Counted from the stretch's first letter, positions 8,444 to 18,160 are shown. The stretch: DNA of 64,000 nt from Actinobaculum massiliense (GCF_001457435.1 NZ_LN881716.1:332174-396173), one strand, 5' to 3'. Made by a program: numbers and translations. Notes: generated by a model not told the origin, from the sequence alone.

Positions 8444-9646
8444 CTACGCGCCGGCTCCCGCCTGCCCGGTGGGGGTATAGATCCGCACGCGATCTTTCAC
8501 CCCGGCAAACCGGAACGGGCCCTTGGTTTCGGCCGGAGTTTCGTAATCCTCCGAATCCTTGCGCACTGCCGCGTGCAGAGCGCGATAAAGCGGGAAGCTC
8601 AGCGAAACACGCGCGCCGAGCATTGCCTCCACCGCGAGCCGATCGGCGCCGGTTTCGCGTAGGCGATCCCGGTACCCGGCAACCGGCGAGCCCACAAAGA
8701 ACTCTGCCACCGCGCCCGAACCGTAGCTAAACAACCCCAAGCGCTGCCCGGTGAGATCCTCTTCCTCATTAGCGAGCAGCGAAGAAAGCCCAATATAAAG
8801 TGCCGCGGTATAGGTATTGCCAATGTCACGCCCGTAGAGGAGGCCGGCCTCAATTACTTCATCCCCGCGCGTATCCCCGGCGTGCTCCATTAGGCGCCGG
8901 TGGGCCTTGCGCGCCATCTTCCCGAACGGCTGGTGATGCACAAACCGCGCCAGGTCGGTGGTCGCTGTGCCGGTGCGCGCCGCGTAATCGTCCCATGCCC
9001 CCACCAGCGCGTCCATATACGCGTCCATTGAGAGATGCCCCAGCACGTACGGCGTCGTCGAATCATTGGGGCGCCAAAAATCGTTGATATCGCGCGTATA
9101 GACGCCGCTGGTCGGTTCAATTTCCAGGAGCCGCGGATTTGCGCTCACCATCATCGCCACCGCGCCGGCGCCCTGGGTCGGTTCACCAGAAGAGTCGACG
9201 GCGTACCTCGCCACGTCCGCGGCGACGACGATCACCCGTTCCTCGGGATTGCGGGCAACCAGAGCGAGGGCCGCCTGGAGAGCCGCCGTTCCGCCGTAGC
9301 AGGCTTCTTTGAATTCCACCGTGCGGATATTTTGCGGCAAATCGAGAAGCGAATGCAGATAAACCCCCGCGGATTTGGACTGGTCCACCGATGATTCGGT
9401 GGCAAAGAACAGTGAACGCACGCCCTCGGTTCCGGTGGCGGGCAAGAGTTTGCTCAGCGCGTCCGCCCCCAAGCTCACCGCGTCTTCATCCGGCGCGGGA
9501 ACCGACATATGAACTTGCCCGAGTCCCACGTGGTATTTGCCCACCGGCACGTCGGTGGCCTGCGCGAGCTCTACCAGCGGCAGTTCAAAATGCGTGGTGG
9601 CAATCGCAATTGCGTCAATCCCCACCGGAATCTGTGTGTTACTCAT
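8444..9646 (-). CDS. mvaS: Hydroxymethylglutaryl-CoA synthase
   Basis: Condenses acetyl-CoA with acetoacetyl-CoA to HMG-CoA, the first committed mevalonate step. It is 400 residues, usual for bacterial MvaS. The catalytic cysteine is in FKEACYGGTAAL, the general-base glutamate in FFATESSVDQSK and the histidine in FVHHQPFGKM. ATG at 9646 is preceded by AGGAG. It is the last gene of the mevalonate cluster on the minus strand, 61 bp after mvaA. Substrate acetoacetyl-CoA could come from the thiolase at 41876-43060. Confidence 0.94.
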   Translation of the reverse strand: MSNTQIPVGIDAIAIATTHFELPLVELAQATDVPVGKYHVGLGQVHMSVPAPDEDAVSLGADALSKLLPATGTEGVRSLFFATESSVDQSKSAGVYLHSLLDLPQNIRTVEFKEACYGGTAALQAALALVARNPEERVIVVAADVARYAVDSSGEPTQGAGAVAMMVSANPRLLEIEPTSGVYTRDINDFWRPNDSTTPYVLGHLSMDAYMDALVGAWDDYAARTGTATTDLARFVHHQPFGKMARKAHRRLMEHAGDTRGDEVIEAGLLYGRDIGNTYTAALYIGLSSLLANEEEDLTGQRLGLFSYGSGAVAEFFVGSPVAGYRDRLRETGADRLAVEAMLGARVSLSFPLYRALHAAVRKDSEDYETPAETKGPFRFAGVKDRVRIYTPTGQAGAGA

Positions 9647-9707
9647 CGTTCTCCTGCAAATCTCTTTGGCTCTAGCTTTCAGTGCGCCGGCCTATCCGGC
9701 GGGTAGC

Positions 9708-10892
9708 CTACCCCGCATTGGGCGCGTCTGGTGATTGAGGCGCGACGCCGCTGGCGGGCGCCTGCTCGGCTAGGCCGCTGGCATCGGCCGGCTTGGCTAC
9801 GTTACTGGCGCCCGCCGGCTTGGCCGCGCCGTGGCGCTCGAAGCGGCGGTGCGCATTCATCAGCTCGCCGGGGCGCGTCTGTGCCGCCAAAAGCGAGAGC
9901 TCGCCGCAAAGCACAACCGCCGCGATAATCCCCGCGAGCTTGCGGGAATTAACACCCGGCTGCGCGTCGGGCTCAAATCCCATTCGCCGCATGGTTTGCT
10001 CAATTTCCGGCAAATCTTTGCCGTTGCCAACCGTTCCCACAATCAAGTTAGGTAGCGTGACCGAGAAATACAGACCTCCCTCGCGCTGCTCGGCGTGAGT
10101 AAAGCCCTGGGAGCCTTCGACGATATTGGCCGCGTCCTGACCCGTAGCGAGATAAACAGCCAGCAGCATATTTGCGAAATGTGCATTAGCTGAGCGCAGG
10201 GAGCCAGCAAGCGTCGATCCCACCCAATTTTTGCGGTAGTTCAGCTCCGCAATTGCCTCGGCGGTGGTGTGCAGACGCTTAGTGATGACCTCGTCCGGGA
10301 TGAAAATATCGGCGACCACGCGCTTTCCGCGCCCCAAAATACCGTTGACCGCCGACGCCTTCTTATCAATGCAGTAGTTGCCAGAAATTGAGCCGTATCG
10401 AATTGGCAGGCCCCACCCCAGCACCGCGTCCATAACGGCTTCCGAAGCCTGGGTTGCCATATTGTGCCCTGAGGCGTCCCCAGTGGCGTATTCAAAGCGC
10501 ACAAACAGCAGGTTGCCCACTACTTCCGGGTGTATTCCTAGCAGCCTGGCAAAACGGGACTGCCCGGCCACCACGCGTTCCAGCTCTGACCGGCGGGCAA
10601 TGATTTCCTCGCTGGCAGCGAGCGCGGCTACGGCGTCGTCGGAAACAAAAAGAACCGATCGCGACATCCGTTCGTCCGCCACGCTCACGCGAATCCCACC
10701 CGGGCTCATGCGCGACACGTCCGCGCCGCGGTTACAGCTGGGCCACAGCGGCGATTCGTAGGTGGCGAGGGGAACGTCGACGTCGGTTTGCTCGCCGGCG
10801 GCGGAAATCCGAATTGGCCCGATCCATTTGGTGGGAATGGGAGTGATGGAATCGGGCGCGGCGCGGCCGGTGGAATCCTTAGTTTGCGACAT
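9708..10892 (-). CDS. mvaA: Hydroxymethylglutaryl-CoA reductase, class I-like
   Basis: Reduces HMG-CoA to mevalonate. Key residues are visible: the glutamate in ESPLWPSCNRGAD, the catalytic lysine in YCIDKKASAVNGILGRGK, the aspartate in GQDAANIVEGSQG and the C-terminal histidine in MNAHRRFERHG. The DKKxxxxN and GRGK blocks resemble class I (eukaryote/Streptomyces-like) enzymes more than the NAD-type class II enzymes of Gram-positive cocci; this is a judgement from motifs. The last 30 residues are alanine/proline-rich and probably disordered. ATG 10892 lies six bases after TAAGAT, suggesting a leaderless mRNA and therefore a second promoter inside the cluster. Confidence 0.93.
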   Translation of the reverse strand: MSQTKDSTGRAAPDSITPIPTKWIGPIRISAAGEQTDVDVPLATYESPLWPSCNRGADVSRMSPGGIRVSVADERMSRSVLFVSDDAVAALAASEEIIARRSELERVVAGQSRFARLLGIHPEVVGNLLFVRFEYATGDASGHNMATQASEAVMDAVLGWGLPIRYGSISGNYCIDKKASAVNGILGRGKRVVADIFIPDEVITKRLHTTAEAIAELNYRKNWVGSTLAGSLRSANAHFANMLLAVYLATGQDAANIVEGSQGFTHAEQREGGLYFSVTLPNLIVGTVGNGKDLPEIEQTMRRMGFEPDAQPGVNSRKLAGIIAAVVLCGELSLLAAQTRPGELMNAHRRFERHGAAKPAGASNVAKPADASGLAEQAPASGVAPQSPDAPNAG

Positions 10893-10985
10893 AGCTAAAT
10901 CTTAGCGTGGGTGTACCGAGAGCCGGATGCGGGCGGCGCGGCTGGCGGCGGCTATCCTGGCGCGGCTGTGTCTGAGGCGGCGCCG

Positions 10986-13193
10986 CTAGCCCTCGGCCCA
11001 AACGAGGAACTCCACGGCCGCGTAAATTGGTTTCCCGAATTCCCGCGCATTCTTGGCTTTACGGGAAAGCGAGGTGACGTCCGCAGCGATCAGCACATCG
11101 CAACGAGTGCGAGAGACGCTACTTTTTACCTCCAGGCCGCGCGTGGCGGCGAGGGCTTCCATCTCCCCGCGCTCCCAGATAGTTCCGCGAAAGTTGACCG
11201 TTCCGGTGAAGGCTACTCGCGTTCCGGGAGTGAGGATGCTGGAAATATCAGGCTGTTCGCCCAGCGTTTTATAGGTCACCCGGACCCCGTATTTTTCGCA
11301 AAATTCGTCGATCATTGCCGCGGCCGCGGGGGCAAGCGGAAGCTCGAAAAGCTTTTCTTCCAGTAGCCGGGCCACCTCTTGCGGGTCGCCAACTGGAACG
11401 ATTCGCCGCGAGCGCGGGGCGATAAACCAGGCGGCGCGCGGGCTCGGCGAAGCGTGATAGGCGATGGGGACCGCGTGCGGATCGCCGGCCAGGCCGAAGG
11501 GCTCGAGCGGGGCGATAATTCCGCACCTTTTTAGTTCCGCGTCAATAATGGCCAGGACCTCATCCGGATTTCCGGTCACCTCGATTCCCCAGCCGTCCAC
11601 CAGCCGCTCAATGGCCGGCCACAGTTCGCCCAGGCTCGGCGCCACCTGCAGATCGGCCGCGCTAATGCCGTATTTTTCGGTGGCGTTTCCAATATCGCGA
11701 GCGGGATTGACCAGGCTCTCGAAGCGGTTTACGTGCGGTCCGCCAAGCGCCTCGTCGCGCAAAAACGCGGAATTATCACCGTGCGGCGAGCCGGGGCCAA
11801 AATCGAGGGCGATGTGGATCGGCCGAATAAATCCGTCACTTTGCCCCACCACCCGCATGGAAAGAGCGCAGGTGCGCTCCGCCAGGGTGCCGCTGGCGTC
11901 GGCAAGGAACCTGCGCACGCGGTAATCGACTCGCACATCGCGCGCGCGGATTTCGCGCGTGAGCACAATGCCCGCCAGGCTCCGGCACCGCGAAAGCGCC
12001 ACGTAAAGCTGCCCGTTAGCGAAGATTCCGCCAGAAAGTTCGATCACCGCGCGGTCGAGGGTTTGACCCTGGGATTTGTGGATCGTTATTGCCCAGGCAA
12101 GTTTGAAGGGAAGCTGGCGAAAGCTCCCCACGATTTCGCGCCGTAGCGTGCCGCCGTCGGCAACCGGCCGGGTGACGTCCCAATTGTGCGGCGTGACGGC
12201 CACTTCGCTTCCGTCGCGGAAACGTACATCAACTTCGAAATCGCCCTCTTCATTGCGCCAGATCCGCAGGATTTGCCCGAGGGTGCCGTTGACCCAGCGA
12301 TCGGACGGGTCGTTGGTGAGCATCATGATTTGCGCCCCGACTTTGAAATGCAATTCGTCGTCGGTGGGTTTTTCGAAATGCTCGGTGTCCCCGCGCCGCT
12401 CGGCGAACGACACAAATTCCTGTTCGTCGAGCAATTCGAGTTTGCGCATATTCTCGGCTGTCACGCGCCGATTCGTGGGTGCGAGGGTGAGCCAAAATTC
12501 GCCGTCGGGCGGCGAAAACTCCCCCGCAACACGGCGATTGAGCGCACTCAGCACCCCGCCGGTCACGCGCCCCGAGCGAACCGCGCGCAAAAGCTCGGTC
12601 AGCTCGCGGTCACCCTGCTGGCGAAAAATCTCCCGCAGGGTAACGGTGTGGAAAAGCTCGGGCGAATAGTGGTGCGCCGCAAAAAAGTATGGGTTTTCGT
12701 AGACGGTGGTGAAGTATTCCTCTTCCGCTGGCGTTACCACCGGCGGAAGCTGATACAGATCGCCAACCAGCACCAGCTGCACCCCGCCCAGCGGGTAACC
12801 ACGCCGCGGCCCGTACATTTCCAGGGCTTCGCACACCAGATCGAACAGATCGGCTCGCACCATCGAGACTTCGTCAATAATCAGCGTCTCGAGTTCGCCA
12901 ATCACCTTCGCGAAAGCGCGCGGAAAATACGCGCCGCTTCGCACATCATCGCGGGTGACGCCGGGAGGAAATGAGAAGAGTCGGTGGAGCGTGTAGCCAC
13001 CCACGTTGAGCGCGGCAATGCCGGTTGGCGCGGCCACGACCACGTTCCTGCCCGCCCGGCGCCGCTTTATAAAATACCTGATGAGGGTGGATTTTCCGGT
13101 TCCGGCATCGCCGGTGATAAAAACGTTCTCCCCCGCCTCCATCAGCTCGAGGGCGCGCTGAAAATCGCCGGTGAGGCGAAGCTGGTCTGCCAC
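10986..13193 (-). CDS. Pif1/RecD-like helicase fused to a degenerate DnaQ-like domain and a BRCT domain
   Basis: A 735-residue protein with three parts. Residues 10-430 are a Pif1-like SF1B helicase: Walker A TGDAGTGKST, APTGIAA, Walker B IIDEVSM, GDLYQLPP and the C-terminal AITIHKSQGQTLD and LYVALSRC motifs. Residues about 455-620 resemble a DEDD exonuclease fold (IALDFGPG, SLVNPARDIGNATEKYGI, LGELWPAIERLV), but the DxE motif reads DFG and the HNxxFD motif reads GNPDEV, so it should be inactive. Residues 657-735 form a BRCT domain (TRVAFTGTVNFRG to FLVWAEG). It starts with GTG 16 bp after fni and precedes mvaA by about 90 bp, so it sits inside the mevalonate cluster. A genome-maintenance role is inferred; I see no link to isoprenoids. 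Confidence 0.8.
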   Translation of the reverse strand: MADQLRLTGDFQRALELMEAGENVFITGDAGTGKSTLIRYFIKRRRAGRNVVVAAPTGIAALNVGGYTLHRLFSFPPGVTRDDVRSGAYFPRAFAKVIGELETLIIDEVSMVRADLFDLVCEALEMYGPRRGYPLGGVQLVLVGDLYQLPPVVTPAEEEYFTTVYENPYFFAAHHYSPELFHTVTLREIFRQQGDRELTELLRAVRSGRVTGGVLSALNRRVAGEFSPPDGEFWLTLAPTNRRVTAENMRKLELLDEQEFVSFAERRGDTEHFEKPTDDELHFKVGAQIMMLTNDPSDRWVNGTLGQILRIWRNEEGDFEVDVRFRDGSEVAVTPHNWDVTRPVADGGTLRREIVGSFRQLPFKLAWAITIHKSQGQTLDRAVIELSGGIFANGQLYVALSRCRSLAGIVLTREIRARDVRVDYRVRRFLADASGTLAERTCALSMRVVGQSDGFIRPIHIALDFGPGSPHGDNSAFLRDEALGGPHVNRFESLVNPARDIGNATEKYGISAADLQVAPSLGELWPAIERLVDGWGIEVTGNPDEVLAIIDAELKRCGIIAPLEPFGLAGDPHAVPIAYHASPSPRAAWFIAPRSRRIVPVGDPQEVARLLEEKLFELPLAPAAAAMIDEFCEKYGVRVTYKTLGEQPDISSILTPGTRVAFTGTVNFRGTIWERGEMEALAATRGLEVKSSVSRTRCDVLIAADVTSLSRKAKNAREFGKPIYAAVEFLVWAEG

Positions 13194-13209
13194 CGTCGCC
13201 GCCCGGCGC

Positions 13210-14271
13210 CTAACGTGCCCGCTCAGAGCGGTGGGCGTAGCCGGTCAAATCAATTCCCCGCGCGCGGCACCATTCGGCCAGGTCACCGCGAACGACGACG
13301 TCGGTTGCGGCGAGCTCATCCACCGATCGCGCCCCCAAAAGCGCCATGAGCGAACGAATCTGTTCCTTCCAGGTACGTAGTTCCAGGACGACGGCGTCTT
13401 CCCCGACCATTGCGGCACGCAAGAACTGCGAGGCGACCCCCGCGGCCCGCGCACCTAAAGCCAAAGATTTCACGGCGTCAAAGGCGCTTCGCACCCCGCC
13501 CGAGGCAAGCAACGCCAGGCCGGCGCCCGCATCGAGCAAACACGCCGGGGCGGATTGACCGAAACCGGCGAGGTAAGAAAACTCCCCGAAGCGCCGGCGC
13601 GAGTTTTCAATTTGCGCGAAGTCGGTGCCACCACGCCCGCCCACGTCCGCGATTTTTATTCCTAAGCCGGCCAGAAGTTCCAAGGTTGGCGCGGAAAGGC
13701 CAAACCCAACTTCTTTCACGATCACCGGAACACCGGCACCCGTGGCAATTTCCTCCAGCGATTTTTCCCAGTTCGAGAACTCTCGCTCGCCTTCCGGCAT
13801 CACGATTTCTTGGACGGCATTGATGTGCACTTGCAGGGCGTCGGCTTCCAATAGCTCCACGGCACGCTTGGCATCGTCCGCGCTTCGCCCCACCCCAATA
13901 TTTGCCATGACAAAACCGCGCGGGTTTTCTTTGCGGATCACGGTGAAGCTCTCCGCCGCTCGCGGATCATCCAGCGCCACCGAAACCGAGCCGCAGGCCA
14001 TCGGCACCCCAATTTCGGCCGCGCCCACCGCTAGAGCGCGGTTAATTGCGCCGGTCTTTTCGGTGCCGCCCGTCATCCCGTTAATATAGAACGGAACCGG
14101 CCAGGCGAACTCCCCCAGATCCGTTTCTAGCTCAACGCTCGCCACATCGGTTGCTCCGAGGGCGTGGTGCACAAAGTCGACGTCGTCGAACTCATTGGCA
14201 CGCACGGGCTGGGCGAGGGCCAGGTCTACGTGCTCGTCTTTGCGGGCGGCCCGTGAGGGTTGCGCATTCAC
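13210..14271 (-). CDS. fni: Type 2 isopentenyl-diphosphate delta-isomerase (FMN-dependent)
   Basis: Interconverts IPP and DMAPP using reduced FMN. The 353-residue TIM-barrel enzyme carries family blocks RKDEHVDLAL, INGMTGGTEKTGAINRALA, FVMANIGVG, LQVHINAVQEIVMPEGER and the glycine-rich GGRGGTDFAQIEN. Length is normal for IDI-2. The start is a GTG overlapping the pmk stop codon (TAGTG) with GAGGGGG upstream, so translation is coupled. It is followed after 16 bp by the helicase gene. Confidence 0.94.
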   Translation of the reverse strand: MNAQPSRAARKDEHVDLALAQPVRANEFDDVDFVHHALGATDVASVELETDLGEFAWPVPFYINGMTGGTEKTGAINRALAVGAAEIGVPMACGSVSVALDDPRAAESFTVIRKENPRGFVMANIGVGRSADDAKRAVELLEADALQVHINAVQEIVMPEGEREFSNWEKSLEEIATGAGVPVIVKEVGFGLSAPTLELLAGLGIKIADVGGRGGTDFAQIENSRRRFGEFSYLAGFGQSAPACLLDAGAGLALLASGGVRSAFDAVKSLALGARAAGVASQFLRAAMVGEDAVVLELRTWKEQIRSLMALLGARSVDELAATDVVVRGDLAEWCRARGIDLTGYAHRSERAR

Positions 14272-15341
14272 TACTGCCCCCTCTCCCAGACCGCCATATC
14301 CAAGGGGCTAATGCTCGCGCCGACCCACTGCTCGCGAATTGCCGTCAGGCGCCCGGCCTCCCGCGGAACGAACGCAATTCCGCAGTCGCCGCCACCCGCT
14401 CCGGAGGATTTGGCGCTAGCCCCGTTTCTTTCGGCAATGTCGCACAGCTCCCGCAAAAGCGGGGTCTCAATGCGAATCCCGGACGTTTCGCCCAGGGTGC
14501 GAAGCAGGCTCCGGGCCTGGGAAATAAGATCGCCAATCGCCTCGCCTCCCCGCAAAGCGGCGGCAATCTTGCTCACAACAGCCGCGGATTCTTCTAGGAA
14601 ACCGGGGAAATACGCGCCGTGGCTGCGCGCCTGCACGCCGGAGACGAGATGCTCGGTGGAGGCCGGCGATCCCGTCCATCCCACCACGATCTCTTCGCGG
14701 GCGGGAGCCGGCAGGCGCCTCACCGAGAAGGGCTCCCAGGCCGGGCATTCCAGGGCCGCGGCAATGCTTCCCTCGCTCGCTACGGCCATGATTCCGGCGC
14801 GATCCGGGGAGGTATAGGAAATCCATCCACCCAGGGTGGAGGCGGCCACGTCCCCGCCGCTGGCTCGCGGCGCGCGGCCCAAAACCGCAATGAGCGCAAG
14901 CTTCAGCCGCTCGATATCATCCAGCGAAAGCTCGTAGAACTGATTGAGCGCGTCCACAATCGCCACGGTGACCGCGGCCGAACTTCCCAGGCCGTATTTT
15001 CGGCCGTCATCTTCAACCAAACCGGACGTTATATCAATGGCGTAGTGGCGGGCCGGCAAATGGCGCTCTTCGCGTAGCTGCTCCACTACTCGAATCGCAT
15101 TTGCCACGTAATCTTGCCCGAAATCATCAAAGACGGGCGCGCCATTTTCGTGGCGCCAGTAGACCGTGTCAAAGGCGCTTCCGAGTGAACGAATGAGTCC
15201 GTAGCTTTTTGCGGGTCGCAGGCTCACCGTCATAAAACGGTCGACGGCGATGAGAATCGCTGGTTGCCCGCTTTCCACCACGGCGTACTCGCCAGCAATG
15301 TACAGCTTGCCCGGAGCCCGGGTGGTAATCGCCTCGCTCAC
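14271..15341 (-). CDS. mvaK2: Phosphomevalonate kinase
   Basis: GHMP-family kinase that phosphorylates mevalonate-5-phosphate to the diphosphate. About 356 residues. It shows the N-terminal APGKLYIAGEYAVVESGQPAI, the ATP loop GLGSSAAVTVAIVDAL and the C-terminal KSSGAGGGDCGIAF. The frame stays open to 15368, but the GTG at 15341 has AAAGGATG six bases upstream and the protein then begins at the family domain. It overlaps fni by one base and follows mvaD by 66 bp, in the order mvk-mvaD-pmk-fni. Confidence 0.93.
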   Translation of the reverse strand: MSEAITTRAPGKLYIAGEYAVVESGQPAILIAVDRFMTVSLRPAKSYGLIRSLGSAFDTVYWRHENGAPVFDDFGQDYVANAIRVVEQLREERHLPARHYAIDITSGLVEDDGRKYGLGSSAAVTVAIVDALNQFYELSLDDIERLKLALIAVLGRAPRASGGDVAASTLGGWISYTSPDRAGIMAVASEGSIAAALECPAWEPFSVRRLPAPAREEIVVGWTGSPASTEHLVSGVQARSHGAYFPGFLEESAAVVSKIAAALRGGEAIGDLISQARSLLRTLGETSGIRIETPLLRELCDIAERNGASAKSSGAGGGDCGIAFVPREAGRLTAIREQWVGASISPLDMAVWERGQ

Positions 15342-15407
15342 TGCCCATCCTTTCGTTTTGCGCCACAACGCGTTAGCGCGCGTTGCCAGTTCGCGCCCGA
15401 CGCCGTT

Positions 15408-16418
15408 TTAGACGGCCGTTGCCGCTCCGTCTGCCGCAATAACCTGCGCCCCGGGGCCCGGCCCGCAGACCACCACCGTGCCAAACTGGCGCGCCTGGGC
15501 GGCTACCTCATCAGCGTACTCGGGCAAGGTCAGCAACACGACGTTCGGGCCCGCATCGGCGGTGGCGTACACCGGGATCCCACTTTCACGCAGGCGGGCG
15601 GCAAGGTCAAAGATTTCCCAGCTTACCGGAGCCAAATAGCGAATCGGCGGCTCGCAGGCTTCAATCGCCGCGTGCATTCGCAACGCGGACATTTCCGTCA
15701 GCTGCCCCAGCCGGGCAAAATCCCCAGCCGCGGCCACCTCAATCGCCTCAGCCAACATTTCTTCGGTAGCAGCGATCCAAGCACCGTAATAGGGCGAGGT
15801 TTGCGCGGTAATTCGCATGGCCTCGCGGCTGGTGACTTTTTTATGCGTATTGGAGGTGATCACGCAGACCATGCGCACTTGCGGCGCGGGGACCTCTTCC
15901 GCAAATGACTCTTCATCGCTTCCCGCGTGCCAAACGGCCATACCGGGAGTGATTGAGCGCGTGGCTGACCCCGATCCGCGCCGAGCCAGCCGCGAAAGAT
16001 CGCGCGCGCTGAGATTCAACCCAAACTCTCTGGCGGCCGCGGTAGCGAGCGCCGCAAAGCCGGAGGCAGACGAGGCCATTCCGGCGCCGGTCGGCGCCTC
16101 ATTACGGGTATCAATATCCACGTACCACTCGCGCTTTTCTGCGCTCGCCCCGGCCGCGGCAAATTCGGGCGCGGCGGCCCACTCGCGCACAACATCCAGC
16201 AGGCGGGAAGCACGCGAAAGCTCGCGCTCGGTCGCCTCCCGGCCCCCAATCCGCATGGTGTCCCGGCCCAGGTTATTGCGGCGTACCTGCGTCGTCGTCG
16301 GGAAAGCATCGAGGGTCATCGAAAGTGACCCCGCCACGGGAAGCATTAATTCTTCGTCTGCTTTGCCCCAGTATTTAATAAGGGCGATATTCGGGTAGGC
16401 GCGTGCTGTTGCTGTCAC
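15408..16418 (-). CDS. mvaD: Diphosphomevalonate decarboxylase
   Basis: Converts diphosphomevalonate to IPP with ATP and loss of CO2. About 336 residues from GTG 16418. Characteristic blocks are AYPNIALIKYWGKADEELMLP at the N-terminus, SLSMTLDAFPTTT, the phosphate loop GAGMASSASGFAAL and the C-terminal YATADAGPNVVLL. The GTG overlaps the mvk stop by four bases (GTGA). The open frame upstream to 16526 lies inside mvk and is not part of this gene. Confidence 0.94.
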   Translation of the reverse strand: MTATARAYPNIALIKYWGKADEELMLPVAGSLSMTLDAFPTTTQVRRNNLGRDTMRIGGREATERELSRASRLLDVVREWAAAPEFAAAGASAEKREWYVDIDTRNEAPTGAGMASSASGFAALATAAAREFGLNLSARDLSRLARRGSGSATRSITPGMAVWHAGSDEESFAEEVPAPQVRMVCVITSNTHKKVTSREAMRITAQTSPYYGAWIAATEEMLAEAIEVAAAGDFARLGQLTEMSALRMHAAIEACEPPIRYLAPVSWEIFDLAARLRESGIPVYATADAGPNVVLLTLPEYADEVAAQARQFGTVVVCGPGPGAQVIAADGAATAV

Positions 16419-17398
16419 TTTGTTGGCTCCAGAGAGGTTACCCAGGCGTTCTTCGCACCGGCTTGCAGAAGCGAGCGGTGCACTCGGTTGGCATCGTCCC
16501 AGCTGGCCGCGAGCGCCACAATGCAACCGCCAATGCCTCCGCCGGTCAGCTTGGCGCCGAGAGCCCCGGCCCGGCGCGCCGCGCTCACGAGGTTATCCAG
16601 CTCGCGCGAGCTCACTCCAATTTCACGCAGAAGTTTATGTGCACGCCACATGGCACGGCCCATGCTTTGCGCGTCTCCGCTGGCAAAATAGCCCGCGGCG
16701 CGGCGCGCGATATCGCCCAGCTCATTAATATGTGAGGTGGCCAGCTCCGGTTTGGTTTCGCGCAGTCGGCGCACAGACTCAACCGCCTGGCGGGTGGATC
16801 CTTTCACCCCGGAGTCGGCAATAATGAAATGGAACGGGGCTCCCACCGCGAGCGCGTCCACGAACGGCTTTTGGAACTCAATCACCGAATCGGCGTTGAC
16901 GGCGTGGGCATCCATCCCGGAGGGGCGCCCGTGGGCAACTCGTTCGGCAGTCTGGGTGAGGTTGAAGCGCTCCTCGTGGGTAAGCTCCATTCCTGCCGCT
17001 CGCGTAATCGCCAAAATAATTGCGGACGAAACCGCGGCGGACGATCCCAAGCCGCGTTCATGAGGAATGTCTGAGTAAATCGAAACGCGCGCGCCCAGGC
17101 CGGGTGCGGCGGCGTCCAGCGCCGCGTCAATTGCGGCATTTACCGGAGCTAGGCGATCGGGAGCCAAGCCAGCCGGGCCTTTATAAAGCTCGGACTCGAT
17201 ATAGGACTCGCCGGAAATAATTGACGCGTTTGCGATTACCGGGAGCACATGGACCGGGAAAGCGATAGCCGGAGCTCCATACACCACCGCGTGTTCGCCA
17301 AAGAGGATGATCTTTCCGTGGGCACGCCCCACACCCGTTCCAACCCGAGGTATGCGGGTATGGGTGTCGAACGCGTCAAGCTTCGGCGACTGGTTCAA
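16415..17398 (-). CDS. mvk: Mevalonate kinase
   Basis: GHMP kinase making mevalonate-5-phosphate. The 327-residue protein has GRAHGKIILFGEHAVVYGAPAIAFP, the ATP loop ERGLGSSAAVSSAI, GRPSGMDAHAV and the C-terminal KLTGGGIGGCIVAL. The start is a TTG at 17398 with AGGAGT six bases upstream. It is the first gene of the mevalonate operon. The 240-bp region upstream (17399-17638) holds no gene; AT-rich stretches there (TTGAAA, TAGCTA) could be the operon promoter but the spacing is not convincing. Confidence 0.94.
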   Translation of the reverse strand: MNQSPKLDAFDTHTRIPRVGTGVGRAHGKIILFGEHAVVYGAPAIAFPVHVLPVIANASIISGESYIESELYKGPAGLAPDRLAPVNAAIDAALDAAAPGLGARVSIYSDIPHERGLGSSAAVSSAIILAITRAAGMELTHEERFNLTQTAERVAHGRPSGMDAHAVNADSVIEFQKPFVDALAVGAPFHFIIADSGVKGSTRQAVESVRRLRETKPELATSHINELGDIARRAAGYFASGDAQSMGRAMWRAHKLLREIGVSSRELDNLVSAARRAGALGAKLTGGGIGGCIVALAASWDDANRVHRSLLQAGAKNAWVTSLEPTK

Positions 17399-17638
17399 TA
17401 TTTACTCCTAGGGATCTACCCGGCTGGTAACTCAAGAACACGCGGGCGCGGTGAGGCACCGCCGTAACGATTTCCCATGTTAGCTACCCGAATAGGTTTA
17501 TGCCTGTTTCAATAACGCGTGCCACTTTTAACGTCATTCCCGACGCCGCCGCTCCGCGGCAATCGCGGCTACTAGGTACCCCGGCGCGCGGTTTAGCTAC
17601 GCCCGCGGCGCGCGCCATAACGGCCAAGCTCGTGGCTA

Positions 17639-18160
17639 CTAAGCAGCGGCGCCGCTTTCTAAGACCTGCGCCAAACGCAGTAGGGAGGCGCGGATTCCAC
17701 CGCCGTTGGCGCGGCGGAAACCGAGTAGCTCGTATACCTTTCCGCCCCGGCTTCCCCGATATCCGTAATCGAAGGTCTCGCGCACAAGCGTTTTCCCGCC
17801 CGCCTGGGGTGCCATCTCCCAGCGCCAGCGGTGGCCGGCCGGGTGGCGCCATTCCAGAAGGCGCTCGGGAATCGACTCGGTTACCTCGGAGGTGATCCAG
17901 TAATCGACGCCGAACATCGTCATATCAACCGTAAACTCGTCGCCCACTTCCAGCTTCGAGGGGCCGACCACTCGCGGCTTGACGGTGCCAGAGCCATCAA
18001 ACTCGTGGTGACGATGCGGGTTGGAGATCAGCTCCCAGACCTCGCGTGCCGGGGCGTTGATCTCGATCTGGTAGCTGACTTGGTAGGGGCCCGAGTGCAC
18101 CCATCGCACTCGCTGCGTTAGCGCAGAATCCGTTTCGCCATTCTTACTGTGCTTTTCCAT
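17639..18160 (-). CDS. SRPBCC/START-like (polyketide cyclase-type) protein
   Basis: About 173 residues. The domain begins SYQIEINAPAREVWELISNPHRHHEFDGSG, typical of the SRPBCC fold with a deep hydrophobic ligand pocket, and contains YWITSEVTESIPERLLEWRHPAGHRWRWEM. Members bind or transport hydrophobic ligands; the ligand here is unknown. The frame stays open into the tRNA-His gene, but ATG 18160 lies seven bases after TACGCT, a leaderless arrangement, and this is taken as the start. ATG 18178 is an alternative. Confidence 0.65.
   Translation of the reverse strand: MEKHSKNGETDSALTQRVRWVHSGPYQVSYQIEINAPAREVWELISNPHRHHEFDGSGTVKPRVVGPSKLEVGDEFTVDMTMFGVDYWITSEVTESIPERLLEWRHPAGHRWRWEMAPQAGGKTLVRETFDYGYRGSRGGKVYELLGFRRANGGGIRASLLRLAQVLESGAAA

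Noticed and set aside
17484..17852. Minus-strand frame of 122 residues overlapping the SRPBCC gene
   Set aside because: It overlaps the better-supported SRPBCC frame, has arginine/proline-rich composition typical of shadow frames, and no start signal.
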